64,000 nt of DNA, from the NCBI RefSeq assembly GCF_022678645.1, contig NZ_JALBWV010000005.1, positions 1-64,000 on the forward strand. Reading direction: 5' to 3'. A program made the translations under genes and the position numbers. Below the pieces are notes generated by a model that saw only the letters and a list, made by a program, of their open reading frames with translations, was not told where the DNA came from and made no database searches. The stretch comes from Saccharopolyspora soli. Its GTDB lineage: Bacteria; Actinomycetota; Actinomycetes; Mycobacteriales; Pseudonocardiaceae. Of the stretch, positions 16,076 to 23,987 are shown piece by piece (position 1 is the first letter of the stretch; every line of letters begins with the position of its first letter).

Positions 16076-19069
16076 TCAGTGTTTCGGTTCTGCCACCAAC
16101 GTCGCCTCCTCATCCTGCTGGTCGCAGTCGGCCAGCGCCTCGCGCACCAGTTCCACCGGGTGCCACGCGGTGCGGCCCGCTCCGTGGAAGATCTGCTGTC
16201 GGCACGACACACCCGTCGCGGCCACGACCGTGTCCGCCGGTTCCGCCGCCAGCGCCGGGAACAACCGGTCCCCGCCGACGGTCATGGACGTTTCGTAGTG
16301 CTCCGACTCGAAACCGAACGAGCCCGCCATCCCGCAGCAGCCCGCGTCGATCTCCACGACCTGCACCCCCGGGATCCGGCGCAGCAGGGCGACCGTGGCC
16401 GCGGTGCCCACTTCGGCCTTCTGGTGGCAGTGGCCGTGGAAGACGATCCGCCGCCCCGCGAGCCAGGAGTCCTCGGCCAGTGTCAACCGACCCGCGTCGA
16501 TCGCTTCGACGAGGAGTTCCTCGACCTGCTTGACGCGCCCGGCGACCGCGCGCGACGCCGCCGAGTCGGGCAGCAGCGCCGCGTGCTCGTCCCGCAGCAT
16601 GAACACGCACGACGGTTCGCAGCCGACGATCGGCGAGTCCGGCTCGGTGTCCCGCTCAAGCGACGTGACCAGCGCCGACGCCTTCTTCTTCGCGTCGTCC
16701 AGCAGTCCCTTGGACATGCTCGACCGTCCGCAGCAGCCGCCACCGGCGAGGTCGATCCGCCAGCCCGACCGCTCCAGCAGTTCGATGCCCGCTTGACCGA
16801 TGTGCGGCTCGGTGTAGGTGGTGAACGAGTCGGCGAGCCAGGTGACCGTGCCCAGCGGCGCCGTGTCTCGCGGCACGGCCGTCCGGTGGCGGCGGAACCA
16901 CCGCAGCAGGCTTACCCGCTGGAAGGTCGGCAGCGGACGGGCGGCCGCGATGCCGAGGGCACTGTCCAGCAGCCGACGCAGGATGCCGATCCGACCGGGC
17001 AGGTTCGACAGCGGGGCGGTCGCCGAGCCGAGCCGGTTGAGCGCCCGGATCGAGGAGAACACGCGCGACCGCAGCGGGGTTCCGTGGATCTCGTGGTGGT
17101 GCGCAAGCGTTTCGGCCTTCAGCGAGGCCATGTCCACGCTCATCGGGCACTCGCTCTTGCACGCCTTGCACATCAGGCACAGGTCGAGGATCTCGTGCAG
17201 CCGTTCGTCGCCCAGCGCCGCGTGCGGGTCCGGTTCGGACAGCGCCTTCACCAGCGCGTTGGCCCGACCGCGGGTGGCGTGCTCCTCGTTCTTCGTCGCG
17301 ATGTAGGACGGGCACATCACGCCCGCGGTGGACTTCCGGCAGGCACCGATGTTCATGCAGCGGTCCGCGGCCCCGCGCATGCCGCCGACGACCTCGAAGT
17401 CCAGCTTCGTCCGCAGCGCTGGGGCGGGTGGGAGGGCGTCGCGGTCGCGCAGGTTCTCGGTCATCGGCTGGGCATCGACGATCTTGCCCGGATTCATCAC
17501 GTTGTCGGGGTCGAAGAGGCGCTTCACCTCGCGCATGGCCTCGTACAACTCGTCGCCGAAGATCTCCCGGTTGAATTCGCTGCGGGCGAGGCCGTCGCCG
17601 TGTTCGCTGGAGTTCACCCCGCCGTACTCGGCGACGAGGCTCTTGACCGCTTCCGCGACGGTGCGCATCTTGGCGACCTCGTCGGGGTTGGTCAGGTCGA
17701 TGAACGGGCGGATGTGCAGGCATCCCACCGAGCAGTGGCCGTAGAACCCCGCCTCCAGCTGGTGTTCGTCGAGGATCTCCTTGAACCGCTTGGTGTATTC
17801 CGCCAGGTGCACCGGATCCACGGCGGTGTCCTCCACGAAGGCCAGCGGGCGGCGGGTGCCCTCACCGGCGGCCATCAGCAGGCCCAGGCTGGACTTGCGG
17901 ACCTTGAGCAGCGCTGCCTGCTCGGCGGGCGTGACCGCGTGGAGCGTGTGGTAGCCGTGTCCGCTCTGCTTCCAGCGCGCATCGAGTTGGTCCAGCTTGG
18001 CGATCAGCTCCGCTTCGTCGTCGCCGGTGAAGGAGACGAACAGCAGCGCGCCCGGATCGCCGACGAGCACGTTCCCCAGTTCGGCGAACTCCATCTTCTG
18101 CCGGGACAGTTCCAGGATCGTGCGGTCCATCAGCTCGACCTGGTGCGGTTGGCAGCCCAGCGCGTCCGTGGTGGCCGAGATGGCGCTCGCCGCGTCGGTG
18201 AAGTGGCCGACGGCGTAGACCGTCCGCTGGGGCTTGGGCACCAGGTCCACCAGCGCGCGAGTGGCGATGACCAGCGTGCCCTCCGCACCCACCACGAACT
18301 TGGCCAGGTCGAACGGCTGCTCCGGCCCGAAGCCCGCCAGCCGGTCGAGCCGGTAACCGCAGGCGCGACGCCAGAACGTCGGCATCTTCGCCGCGATGAC
18401 GTCCGCGTTGGCGTTGACCAGTCCCGGAAGCGCCTGGTAGATCCGGCCCTCCAGGGTCTCCGCCGACGCCCGGCGGGCCCGCTCGGCTTCGTCGACGGGT
18501 TCGAGCCGGGCGCGCGATCCGTCGGAGAGCACCACGTCCAGTGCCCGCACGTGGTCGATCGTCATGCCGTAGGTCAGCGAACCACTCCCGGCGGAGTTGT
18601 TGCCGATCATCCCGCCGATCGTGGCCCGGTTGCTGGTGGAGGTGTCCGGTCCGAACATCAGTCCGTGGGCGGCGGCGGCCTGGTTGAGCTGGTCCTGCAC
18701 CACACCGACCTCCACCAGCGCGGTGCGGGCCACCGGGTCGATCTCCAGGATCCGGTTCATGTGCCGGGACATGTCGAGCACCAGACCAGGCCCCACCGTC
18801 TGGCCGACGAGGCTCGTTCCCGCGCCGCGGGGCACGATCGGCACGCCGAACTCGGCGGCGACCCGCACCGCTGCGGCGACATCGTCGGCGTGGCGCGGGA
18901 ACGCGACGCCGAGCGGCGTGATCGAGTACATGCTGGCGTCGCGCGAGAAGAGGTGGCGGGTGTAGTCGTCGAAGGCGACCTCGCCGTCCAGCGCGGTGCG
19001 GAGCGCGCGTTCCAAGCGCGAGCTGAGGGTCTGCGGTGTGGCAGCGGCGTCAGTAGTGGGGACGGTCAT
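16076..19069 (-). CDS. FAD and Fe-S 2-hydroxyacid dehydrogenase (GlcD-GlpC-type fusion)
   Basis: A 997-residue fusion. The N-terminal half (about 40-530) is a vanillyl-alcohol-oxidase-type FAD domain (VPRGAGTSLVGQTV, IGGMIGNNSAGSGS) with the FAD-oxidase C-terminal region including GHCSVGCLHIRP. The second half has cysteine clusters CMNIGACRKS and CLMCKACKSECP for Fe-S centres and two CCG-type motifs, GGCCGRSSMS and DAGCCGMAGSFGF. The layout matches YdiJ/D-2-hydroxyglutarate, D-lactate or glycolate-type dehydrogenases that feed electrons to the respiratory chain. AAGGA precedes the ATG. It follows an alanine-glyoxylate-type aminotransferase by 59 bases, which favours a glycolate/glyoxylate role, but substrate is not fixed by sequence. 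Confidence 0.87.
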   Translation of the reverse strand: MTVPTTDAAATPQTLSSRLERALRTALDGEVAFDDYTRHLFSRDASMYSITPLGVAFPRHADDVAAAVRVAAEFGVPIVPRGAGTSLVGQTVGPGLVLDMSRHMNRILEIDPVARTALVEVGVVQDQLNQAAAAHGLMFGPDTSTSNRATIGGMIGNNSAGSGSLTYGMTIDHVRALDVVLSDGSRARLEPVDEAERARRASAETLEGRIYQALPGLVNANADVIAAKMPTFWRRACGYRLDRLAGFGPEQPFDLAKFVVGAEGTLVIATRALVDLVPKPQRTVYAVGHFTDAASAISATTDALGCQPHQVELMDRTILELSRQKMEFAELGNVLVGDPGALLFVSFTGDDEAELIAKLDQLDARWKQSGHGYHTLHAVTPAEQAALLKVRKSSLGLLMAAGEGTRRPLAFVEDTAVDPVHLAEYTKRFKEILDEHQLEAGFYGHCSVGCLHIRPFIDLTNPDEVAKMRTVAEAVKSLVAEYGGVNSSEHGDGLARSEFNREIFGDELYEAMREVKRLFDPDNVMNPGKIVDAQPMTENLRDRDALPPAPALRTKLDFEVVGGMRGAADRCMNIGACRKSTAGVMCPSYIATKNEEHATRGRANALVKALSEPDPHAALGDERLHEILDLCLMCKACKSECPMSVDMASLKAETLAHHHEIHGTPLRSRVFSSIRALNRLGSATAPLSNLPGRIGILRRLLDSALGIAAARPLPTFQRVSLLRWFRRHRTAVPRDTAPLGTVTWLADSFTTYTEPHIGQAGIELLERSGWRIDLAGGGCCGRSSMSKGLLDDAKKKASALVTSLERDTEPDSPIVGCEPSCVFMLRDEHAALLPDSAASRAVAGRVKQVEELLVEAIDAGRLTLAEDSWLAGRRIVFHGHCHQKAEVGTAATVALLRRIPGVQVVEIDAGCCGMAGSFGFESEHYETSMTVGGDRLFPALAAEPADTVVAATGVSCRQQIFHGAGRTAWHPVELVREALADCDQQDEEATLVAEPKH

Positions 19070-19128
19070 CGCGGGTCCTTTCCACCCTTTTCGTGTTTCG
19101 GAATTGGCGCTGCACGGCGCTGATCCCG

Positions 19129-20292
19129 CTAGGCTCGCAACACTTCGAGGGCGGCTTGGGTTCCGGTGGGGTCGATGGGCACCCCGGCCAGTTCGAGGCC
19201 CATCTGGACACCGGCGAGCGTGCCCGCCAGCGTCAGGTCGTTGAAGTCGCCGAGGTGGCCGATGCGGAACACCCGACCGGCGAGTTTGCCCAGGCCGGTG
19301 CCCAGCGACATGTCGAAGCGGTCCAGGATGATCTGGCGGACCTTGTTCGCGTCGTGCTCGTCGCCCAACAGCACGGCGGTCAGCGAGCTGGAGTACTCGC
19401 GTTCATCGGCGCACAGCACCTCCAGGCCCCAGCCCCGCACGGCGGCCCTGGTCGCCTCGGCGTGCCGGGTGTGGCGGGCGAACACGTTGGGCAGCCCCTC
19501 CCCCTCCAGCAGGGCCAACGCTTCGCGCAGCCCGTAGAGCAGGTTGGTGGGCGGGGTGTACGGGTAGGAGCCGAGCTCGTTGGCTTCGAGGATGGGCGCC
19601 CAGTCCCAGTACGACTTCGGCAGCCGCGACCCTGCGGCGGCGGCGAGCGCTTTCTCGCTGATCGCGTTGAAACCCAGGCCGGGTGGCAGCATCAGCCCTT
19701 TCTGCGAGCAGCTGACCGTGACGTCCACGCCCCACTCGTCGTGCCGGTAGTCGATGGAGGCCAGCGAGGAGATCGTGTCGACCAGCAACAGCGCGGGGTG
19801 GTCGGCTTCGTCGATGGCCGCCCGGATCTCCGGCACGCGGCTGACGACGCCGGTCGAGGTCTCGTTGTGGACGACCATCACCGCGGCGATGCTGTGCTGC
19901 TCGTCCGCGGCCAGCCGTTCGGCGACGACCGCCGGATCGACGCCCCGCCGCCAGTCTCCGGGGACGAAGTCGACGACCAGTCCGAGACCTTCGGCCATGT
20001 CGCGCCACAGGGTGGCGAAATGACCGGTTTCGAAGGCGAGCACGCGATCGCCGGGCGACAGGGTGTTGACCAGCGCCGCTTCCCAGGCTCCGGTGCCCGA
20101 AGACGGGTAGATGACGACTGGACCGCTGGTGCCGAACACCGGCTTGACCCGTTGCAGCACGTCCAGCGCGAGCTCTGCGAAGTCCGGTCCGCGGTGGTCG
20201 ATCGTAGGTGCCGAAATGGCGCGCAACACCCGGTCGGGAACGTTGGTCGGTCCGGGGATCTGCAGGAAGTGCCGTCCACTGTTAGCGGTCAT
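19129..20292 (-). CDS. Class V aminotransferase, alanine-glyoxylate/serine-glyoxylate type
   Basis: A 387-residue PLP enzyme. It begins with the family motif FLQIPGPTNVPDRVL, continues with PSSGTGAWEAAL, the Asp strand LLVDTISSLASIDYR and the PLP lysine in SCSQKGLMLPPG (about residue 205), and a C-terminal RIGHLGDFN. This is typical of AGXT/serine-glyoxylate aminotransferases, which convert glyoxylate to glycine using alanine or serine. The ATG at 20292 follows a GGGTGTA sequence; 181 further in-frame residues upstream are the antisense of the IclR gene. It forms a unit with the FAD/Fe-S dehydrogenase and MatC-like carrier and is divergent from an IclR regulator. Confidence 0.9.
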   Translation of the reverse strand: MTANSGRHFLQIPGPTNVPDRVLRAISAPTIDHRGPDFAELALDVLQRVKPVFGTSGPVVIYPSSGTGAWEAALVNTLSPGDRVLAFETGHFATLWRDMAEGLGLVVDFVPGDWRRGVDPAVVAERLAADEQHSIAAVMVVHNETSTGVVSRVPEIRAAIDEADHPALLLVDTISSLASIDYRHDEWGVDVTVSCSQKGLMLPPGLGFNAISEKALAAAAGSRLPKSYWDWAPILEANELGSYPYTPPTNLLYGLREALALLEGEGLPNVFARHTRHAEATRAAVRGWGLEVLCADEREYSSSLTAVLLGDEHDANKVRQIILDRFDMSLGTGLGKLAGRVFRIGHLGDFNDLTLAGTLAGVQMGLELAGVPIDPTGTQAALEVLRA

Positions 20293-20307
20293 TACACCCA
20301 GCCCTAT

Positions 20308-20335
20308 CTGTGCCGTGAGGTGGTACGCTGTGCCG
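20308..20335. promoter_or_regulatory. Possible IclR-site direct repeat
   Basis: Two copies of CTGTGCCG lie 20 bases apart (20308-20315 and 20328-20335) in the 91-base gap between the divergent aminotransferase and IclR genes. Two helical turns of spacing on one face fits a regulator site, but no palindrome supports it. Confidence 0.3.
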
Positions 20336-20383
20336 CGCGAAAGCGCAGCGAGAGTAAGCACCACGGGTTGAGGAGTCAAGGTA

Positions 20384-21145
20384 GTGCGCAACGTCCTGAA
20401 CACGCTCCGGGTGCTGGAAGAGGTCGCCACGCGGCAGCCGATCGGCGTCGGCGAGCTGGCCCGCGCGCTGGACATGCCCAAGAGTTCGGTCCAGCGCGCG
20501 TTGCTCACCCTCCACACGGCCGGTTGGATACGTCCGGCTTCGGGCGAAGTCAGGCGGTGGGTGATGACCACCAAAGCGCTCGCGGTCGGCGGGCGCGCCA
20601 GCGGCGGCGACCTGGGCCTGCGCGACGCGGCCACGCCGATCATGGAAGACCTGCGCCAGCGCACCGAGGAGACCATCCACCTCACCGTTCCCGAGGACGA
20701 CAAGGTCGTGCTGATCGAGCGGCTGGAGACGTCCAACCCGCTGCGCATCAGCATGGCGCTGGGCCACGCGCTGCCCCTGCACGCATCGGCCAACGGCAAG
20801 GCGGTCCTCGCCAACAGCGGCCCGGACGTCCTCAAACGCCTGCTCGCCGACGAGCTACCGCGCTACACCGACAACACGATCACCGATCCGAACCAGATGC
20901 TCGCGGAGCTGACCCGGATCCGGGAATGCGGGTTCGCGGTCAACCACGGGGAGTGGCGAACCGACGTCGGCTCGGTCGCCGCCGCAGTCCTGGAAGGCCC
21001 GGAGAAGCCGATCGCCAGCCTCAGCGTGAACATCCCGATGAGCCGCCTGACCAAGGAATCCGAGGAGTTCTTCGGCCTCGCGGTGCGCGAGGCGGCGAGG
21101 AAACTCGGCGCCCGGCTCGGATACGAAACGGCGGAGCACCCCTGA
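20384..21145 (+). CDS. IclR-family regulator of the glyoxylate-type cluster
   Basis: A 253-residue regulator. The winged helix is at about residues 4-60 (RNVLNTLRVLEEVATRQPIG, then LARALDMPKSSVQRALLTLH) and the effector domain follows (LPLHASANGKAVLA, GFAVNHGEW, ASLSVNIPMSRL). It starts with GTG, preceded by GAGGAG. It is divergent from the aminotransferase/dehydrogenase/carrier unit, and family practice suggests it responds to an organic acid from that pathway, perhaps glyoxylate. Confidence 0.9.
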   Translation: MRNVLNTLRVLEEVATRQPIGVGELARALDMPKSSVQRALLTLHTAGWIRPASGEVRRWVMTTKALAVGGRASGGDLGLRDAATPIMEDLRQRTEETIHLTVPEDDKVVLIERLETSNPLRISMALGHALPLHASANGKAVLANSGPDVLKRLLADELPRYTDNTITDPNQMLAELTRIRECGFAVNHGEWRTDVGSVAAAVLEGPEKPIASLSVNIPMSRLTKESEEFFGLAVREAARKLGARLGYETAEHP

Positions 21146-21231
21146 TCGACCGGCTCTGACTGGCCGACCGCAATGCTTTGTCCACAGTGTACTAATCTGC
21201 GGCACGACCCCTGTCATCAGAACGACTATTG

Positions 21232-21265
21232 CCGCTCACGACCCGCGCCGGTGGGTCGTGAGCGG
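21232..21265. terminator. Strong 13-bp hairpin after IclR gene
   Basis: A perfect stem CCGCTCACGACCC/GGGTCGTGAGCGG with an eight-base loop lies 87 bases after the IclR stop and is followed by a T/G-rich stretch. It is the only clear feature in the 410-base gap up to the acetamidase gene at 21556; the rest of the gap, including 21266-21540, shows no gene or recognised site. Confidence 0.6.
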
Positions 21266-21555
21266 TTGTGGTTGTTGGAACAGCCACTTTCACTCACGAC
21301 GGCGTTTCTCGGGGCGCAGACCGCTGGTTAATTGCGCGTTACGTCCGACCGCACGAGCTTGACCCTGCCGGTTCGCGGTTCGAGTATCGGCCCTGCCCCG
21401 ACCACCCGGCGGGCCACGATCTGAGCCGGAACTTCGTTGCGGAACAAGGAATTTTCAGTTGTGATCGGTGTTGCCCACGACTTGGCGCGGGAATCGGACT
21501 GCCCCGATCCGTTCCCGCGCGCGGTCGACAGCCCACAGCACGAGCAGGAGGACAC

Positions 21556-22911
21556 ATGACCGGGACCGCTCCGGGTGAGCAGGCGCACGAGGTTCTGGTG
21601 GCAGGTTTGGGCAGGCGGAAGTTCCTGAGCGCAGCCGCGGCGGTGAGCGCCAGCGCAGCGGCGCCGGTGGTCACGGGCGGGATGGCCGCAGCGGCCCCGT
21701 CGCCCGCTTTCCCGAGCGATGTTCTGCAGCCGGACACCGGCTCGATCCAGGGGCAGCACTACCTGCCGTCCGTGCCCGATCAGGTGCGCTGGGGGTATGT
21801 ACCTGCGGTGCGCAGCAATCCCGCGCTCGTGATGCGTTCGGGCGAGACGGTCACCATCGACACGGTGTCCCACGAGGGAATTCTTGAGGACCAGGGCCGC
21901 GATCCGGTGGCGTATTTCGGCGCGCACGGGGTGTCGCGCACCGATGTGCTCGATGACGCCGTGGCGATCGCCCGTGATTACACGCGCACCACGCGCGATT
22001 TCGACGCGGACGGCCCCCATGTGGTGACCGGACCGGTGTACGTCGACGGTGCCGAACCGGGCGACGTGCTCAAGGTCGAGACCCTGTCCCTGCTCCCCCG
22101 CGTGCCCTACGGCGTGGTGTCCAGCCGCCACGGCAAGGGAGCGCTGCCGCGAATGCCGGATGGCAGTGCCGCGCCCGGAATCACCCTCGACGAGGTGATG
22201 CCCCCGGTGGCCACGGACGGCCGGGCCACCAAGGATCCGATGCGGTACGGGAACGTCTCCATCTTCACACCGGTCCGCCGCACCCGGAACACGCTCAGCG
22301 GCGTGATGCCGCGCGGGAACTCCGGCGAGGTCGTGTTCCCGCTGCGCCCGTTCATGGGCATGATGGGGGTGGCCTTCGCGTCGTCGGAAGACCTGACCGA
22401 CCCGGCGCTGAACTCGATCCCGCCGACCTTGGGCGGCGGCAACATCGACATCAACCTCCTCACCGCCGGTTCCACCTTCTACCTCCCGGTGTTCGCGCCG
22501 GGTGCGCTGTTCTACACCGGCGACCCGCACATGGCGATGGGTGGCGGTGAGATCTCGTTGACCGCGATGGAAGGTTCGTTGCGCGCCACCTTCCGGCTCA
22601 CGGTGTGCAAGCCCGATTCCCCGGACGTTCCGTCGGTGGCGTTCCACCACCCGTTCGCCGAAACCGCGCAGGCGTGGGTGCCGATCGGCCTGTCCGACCC
22701 GGACGGTGCGCCGAACGGTCAGAGCAGCGACCTGGACGTCGCCATGCGGCGCGCCGTGGTCAACGCGCTCGACTTCCTGCAGCACGACCTCGGCATGGAC
22801 CGCGCGGTCGCCTACGCCTACCTCTCGGCCGCGGCGGATTTCGAGGTCTCCCAAGTCGTCGACCGGACCGTCGGAGTGCACGCCGCGATCAGCAAGGACC
22901 ACTTCCGCTGA
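21556..22911 (+). CDS. Acetamidase/formamidase-family amidohydrolase, Tat-exported
   Basis: A 451-residue FmdA/AmdA-family protein, a metal-dependent hydrolase family releasing ammonia from short amides. The N-terminus has a twin-arginine signal GLGRRKFLSAAAAV (about residues 18-31) followed by an Ala-rich hydrophobic stretch, so it is predicted to be exported. Family sequence includes ETVTIDTVSHEGI, VTGPVYVDGAEPGDVLKVE, FMGMMGVAF, GGGNIDINLLTAGSTFYLPV and DPHMAMGGGEISLTAME. The start at 21556 has AGGAGGA seven bases upstream. It stands alone; no amide transporter is adjacent. Confidence 0.88.
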   Translation: MTGTAPGEQAHEVLVAGLGRRKFLSAAAAVSASAAAPVVTGGMAAAAPSPAFPSDVLQPDTGSIQGQHYLPSVPDQVRWGYVPAVRSNPALVMRSGETVTIDTVSHEGILEDQGRDPVAYFGAHGVSRTDVLDDAVAIARDYTRTTRDFDADGPHVVTGPVYVDGAEPGDVLKVETLSLLPRVPYGVVSSRHGKGALPRMPDGSAAPGITLDEVMPPVATDGRATKDPMRYGNVSIFTPVRRTRNTLSGVMPRGNSGEVVFPLRPFMGMMGVAFASSEDLTDPALNSIPPTLGGGNIDINLLTAGSTFYLPVFAPGALFYTGDPHMAMGGGEISLTAMEGSLRATFRLTVCKPDSPDVPSVAFHHPFAETAQAWVPIGLSDPDGAPNGQSSDLDVAMRRAVVNALDFLQHDLGMDRAVAYAYLSAAADFEVSQVVDRTVGVHAAISKDHFR

Positions 22912-22940
22912 CCGTACGGGCCGGGCTGCGCTACGGTGAC

Positions 22941-22956
22941 TGAAACGATTGTTTCA
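22941..22956. promoter_or_regulatory. Palindromic operator TGAAAC-N4-GTTTCA
   Basis: The perfect inverted repeat TGAAACGATTGTTTCA lies 13 bases upstream of the SDR start, overlapping the expected promoter or leader. Its length and symmetry suit a TetR- or LacI-type repressor. No such regulator gene is adjacent, so the binder is probably encoded elsewhere. Confidence 0.65.
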
Positions 22957-22969
22957 GCGGAGGTGGCGG

Positions 22970-23731
22970 ATGGGCGACCGCAGGGATTTCTCACTCGCGG
23001 GCCGGAACGCTCTGGTCACCGGGTCCGTGCGCGGTCTGGGGTTGGAGATGGCGCGCGGCATAGCCAGGGCGGGCGCGCGGGTGGTGCTCAACGGACGCAA
23101 CCCGGCCGTGCTCGACAGCGTCGCGACGCAGCTGCGCGACGAAGGCTTCGACGTCGATGCCGTCGCGTTCGACGTCACCGATCTTGACGCGGCACGGGAG
23201 GCAGTGACTGCCCTCGGGCTGATCGACGTGCTCGTGAACAATGTCGGCCACCGCGACCGGCGTGGCGTCGACAGCATGGCGCCTGCGGACCTGGCCCGCA
23301 TGCTCGACGTCCACCTCACGTCCGCGTACGCGCTGAGCCAAACCGTTGCCCGCGGACTGACCAGCCGTCGAGCGCCCGGCCGGATCATCAACGTCTCGTC
23401 CGTCATCGGCCAGCTCGGCCGAGCGGGAGACGTCGCGTACGCCACTGCCAAAGCGGGGCTCGACGGCCTCACCAGAGCGCTGGCCGCCGATCTGGGTCCC
23501 AACAGCATCACCGTCAACTCGGTGGCACCCGGCACGTTCGCCACCGAGGTCAACGCCCAGCTCGCCGAAGATCCACAGTGGACGGAATGGTTGCGGTCCC
23601 GCACCGCGCTCGGCCGCTGGGGCCGACCCGAGGAGATCGCCGGTGTTGTGGTGTTCCTGGCCAGCGATGCCGCATCGTTCGTCACCGGCCAGACGATCGC
23701 CGTCGACGGCGGCATGACGACGAGCTTCTGA
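22970..23731 (+). CDS. SDR-family oxidoreductase
   Basis: A 253-residue short-chain dehydrogenase/reductase. The cofactor loop is TGSVRGLGL, followed by DVLVNNVGH, the catalytic serine in INVSSVIGQ, and YATAK with the catalytic Tyr and Lys. The C-terminus VTGQTIAVDGG is usual for gluconate-5-dehydrogenase or FabG-like members. The start at 22970 has GGAGG six bases upstream. It sits 58 bases after the amidohydrolase gene, with a palindrome between them, so it is probably regulated separately. Substrate is unknown. Confidence 0.88.
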   Translation: MGDRRDFSLAGRNALVTGSVRGLGLEMARGIARAGARVVLNGRNPAVLDSVATQLRDEGFDVDAVAFDVTDLDAAREAVTALGLIDVLVNNVGHRDRRGVDSMAPADLARMLDVHLTSAYALSQTVARGLTSRRAPGRIINVSSVIGQLGRAGDVAYATAKAGLDGLTRALAADLGPNSITVNSVAPGTFATEVNAQLAEDPQWTEWLRSRTALGRWGRPEEIAGVVVFLASDAASFVTGQTIAVDGGMTTSF

Positions 23732-23987
23732 CCACTCGCTCTTCAGCACACGGATCGCGAAACATCCGAGCAGGAGTGGTCCATAGTTGGATGGCGGCTC
23801 GTCGTCGCGCGGGTAGCTGGCTAGGACTATGCGTTCTTCGATCTCCGAGGAGCCCTGGGGTTTGGGCTGCTCAGCGCGTGCTGAGCTCGTTATCGCCCTA
23901 CCCTGGTACACGCGTTTCTACGTGCGGGGTCCGCCTTTCGCAGACGGTTCTCCTCAACACACCGTTTCAACACCACGGGGGTGGCGG

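Noticed and set aside
16079..19123. Plus-strand frame of over 1000 codons opposite the FAD/Fe-S dehydrogenase
   Set aside because: High-GC third-position bias opens the antisense frame; the translation is His/Arg/Val-rich with no family resemblance.
21360..21400. tRNA-like T-loop GGTTCGAGTAT
   Set aside because: No acceptor, D or anticodon stems can be formed around it.
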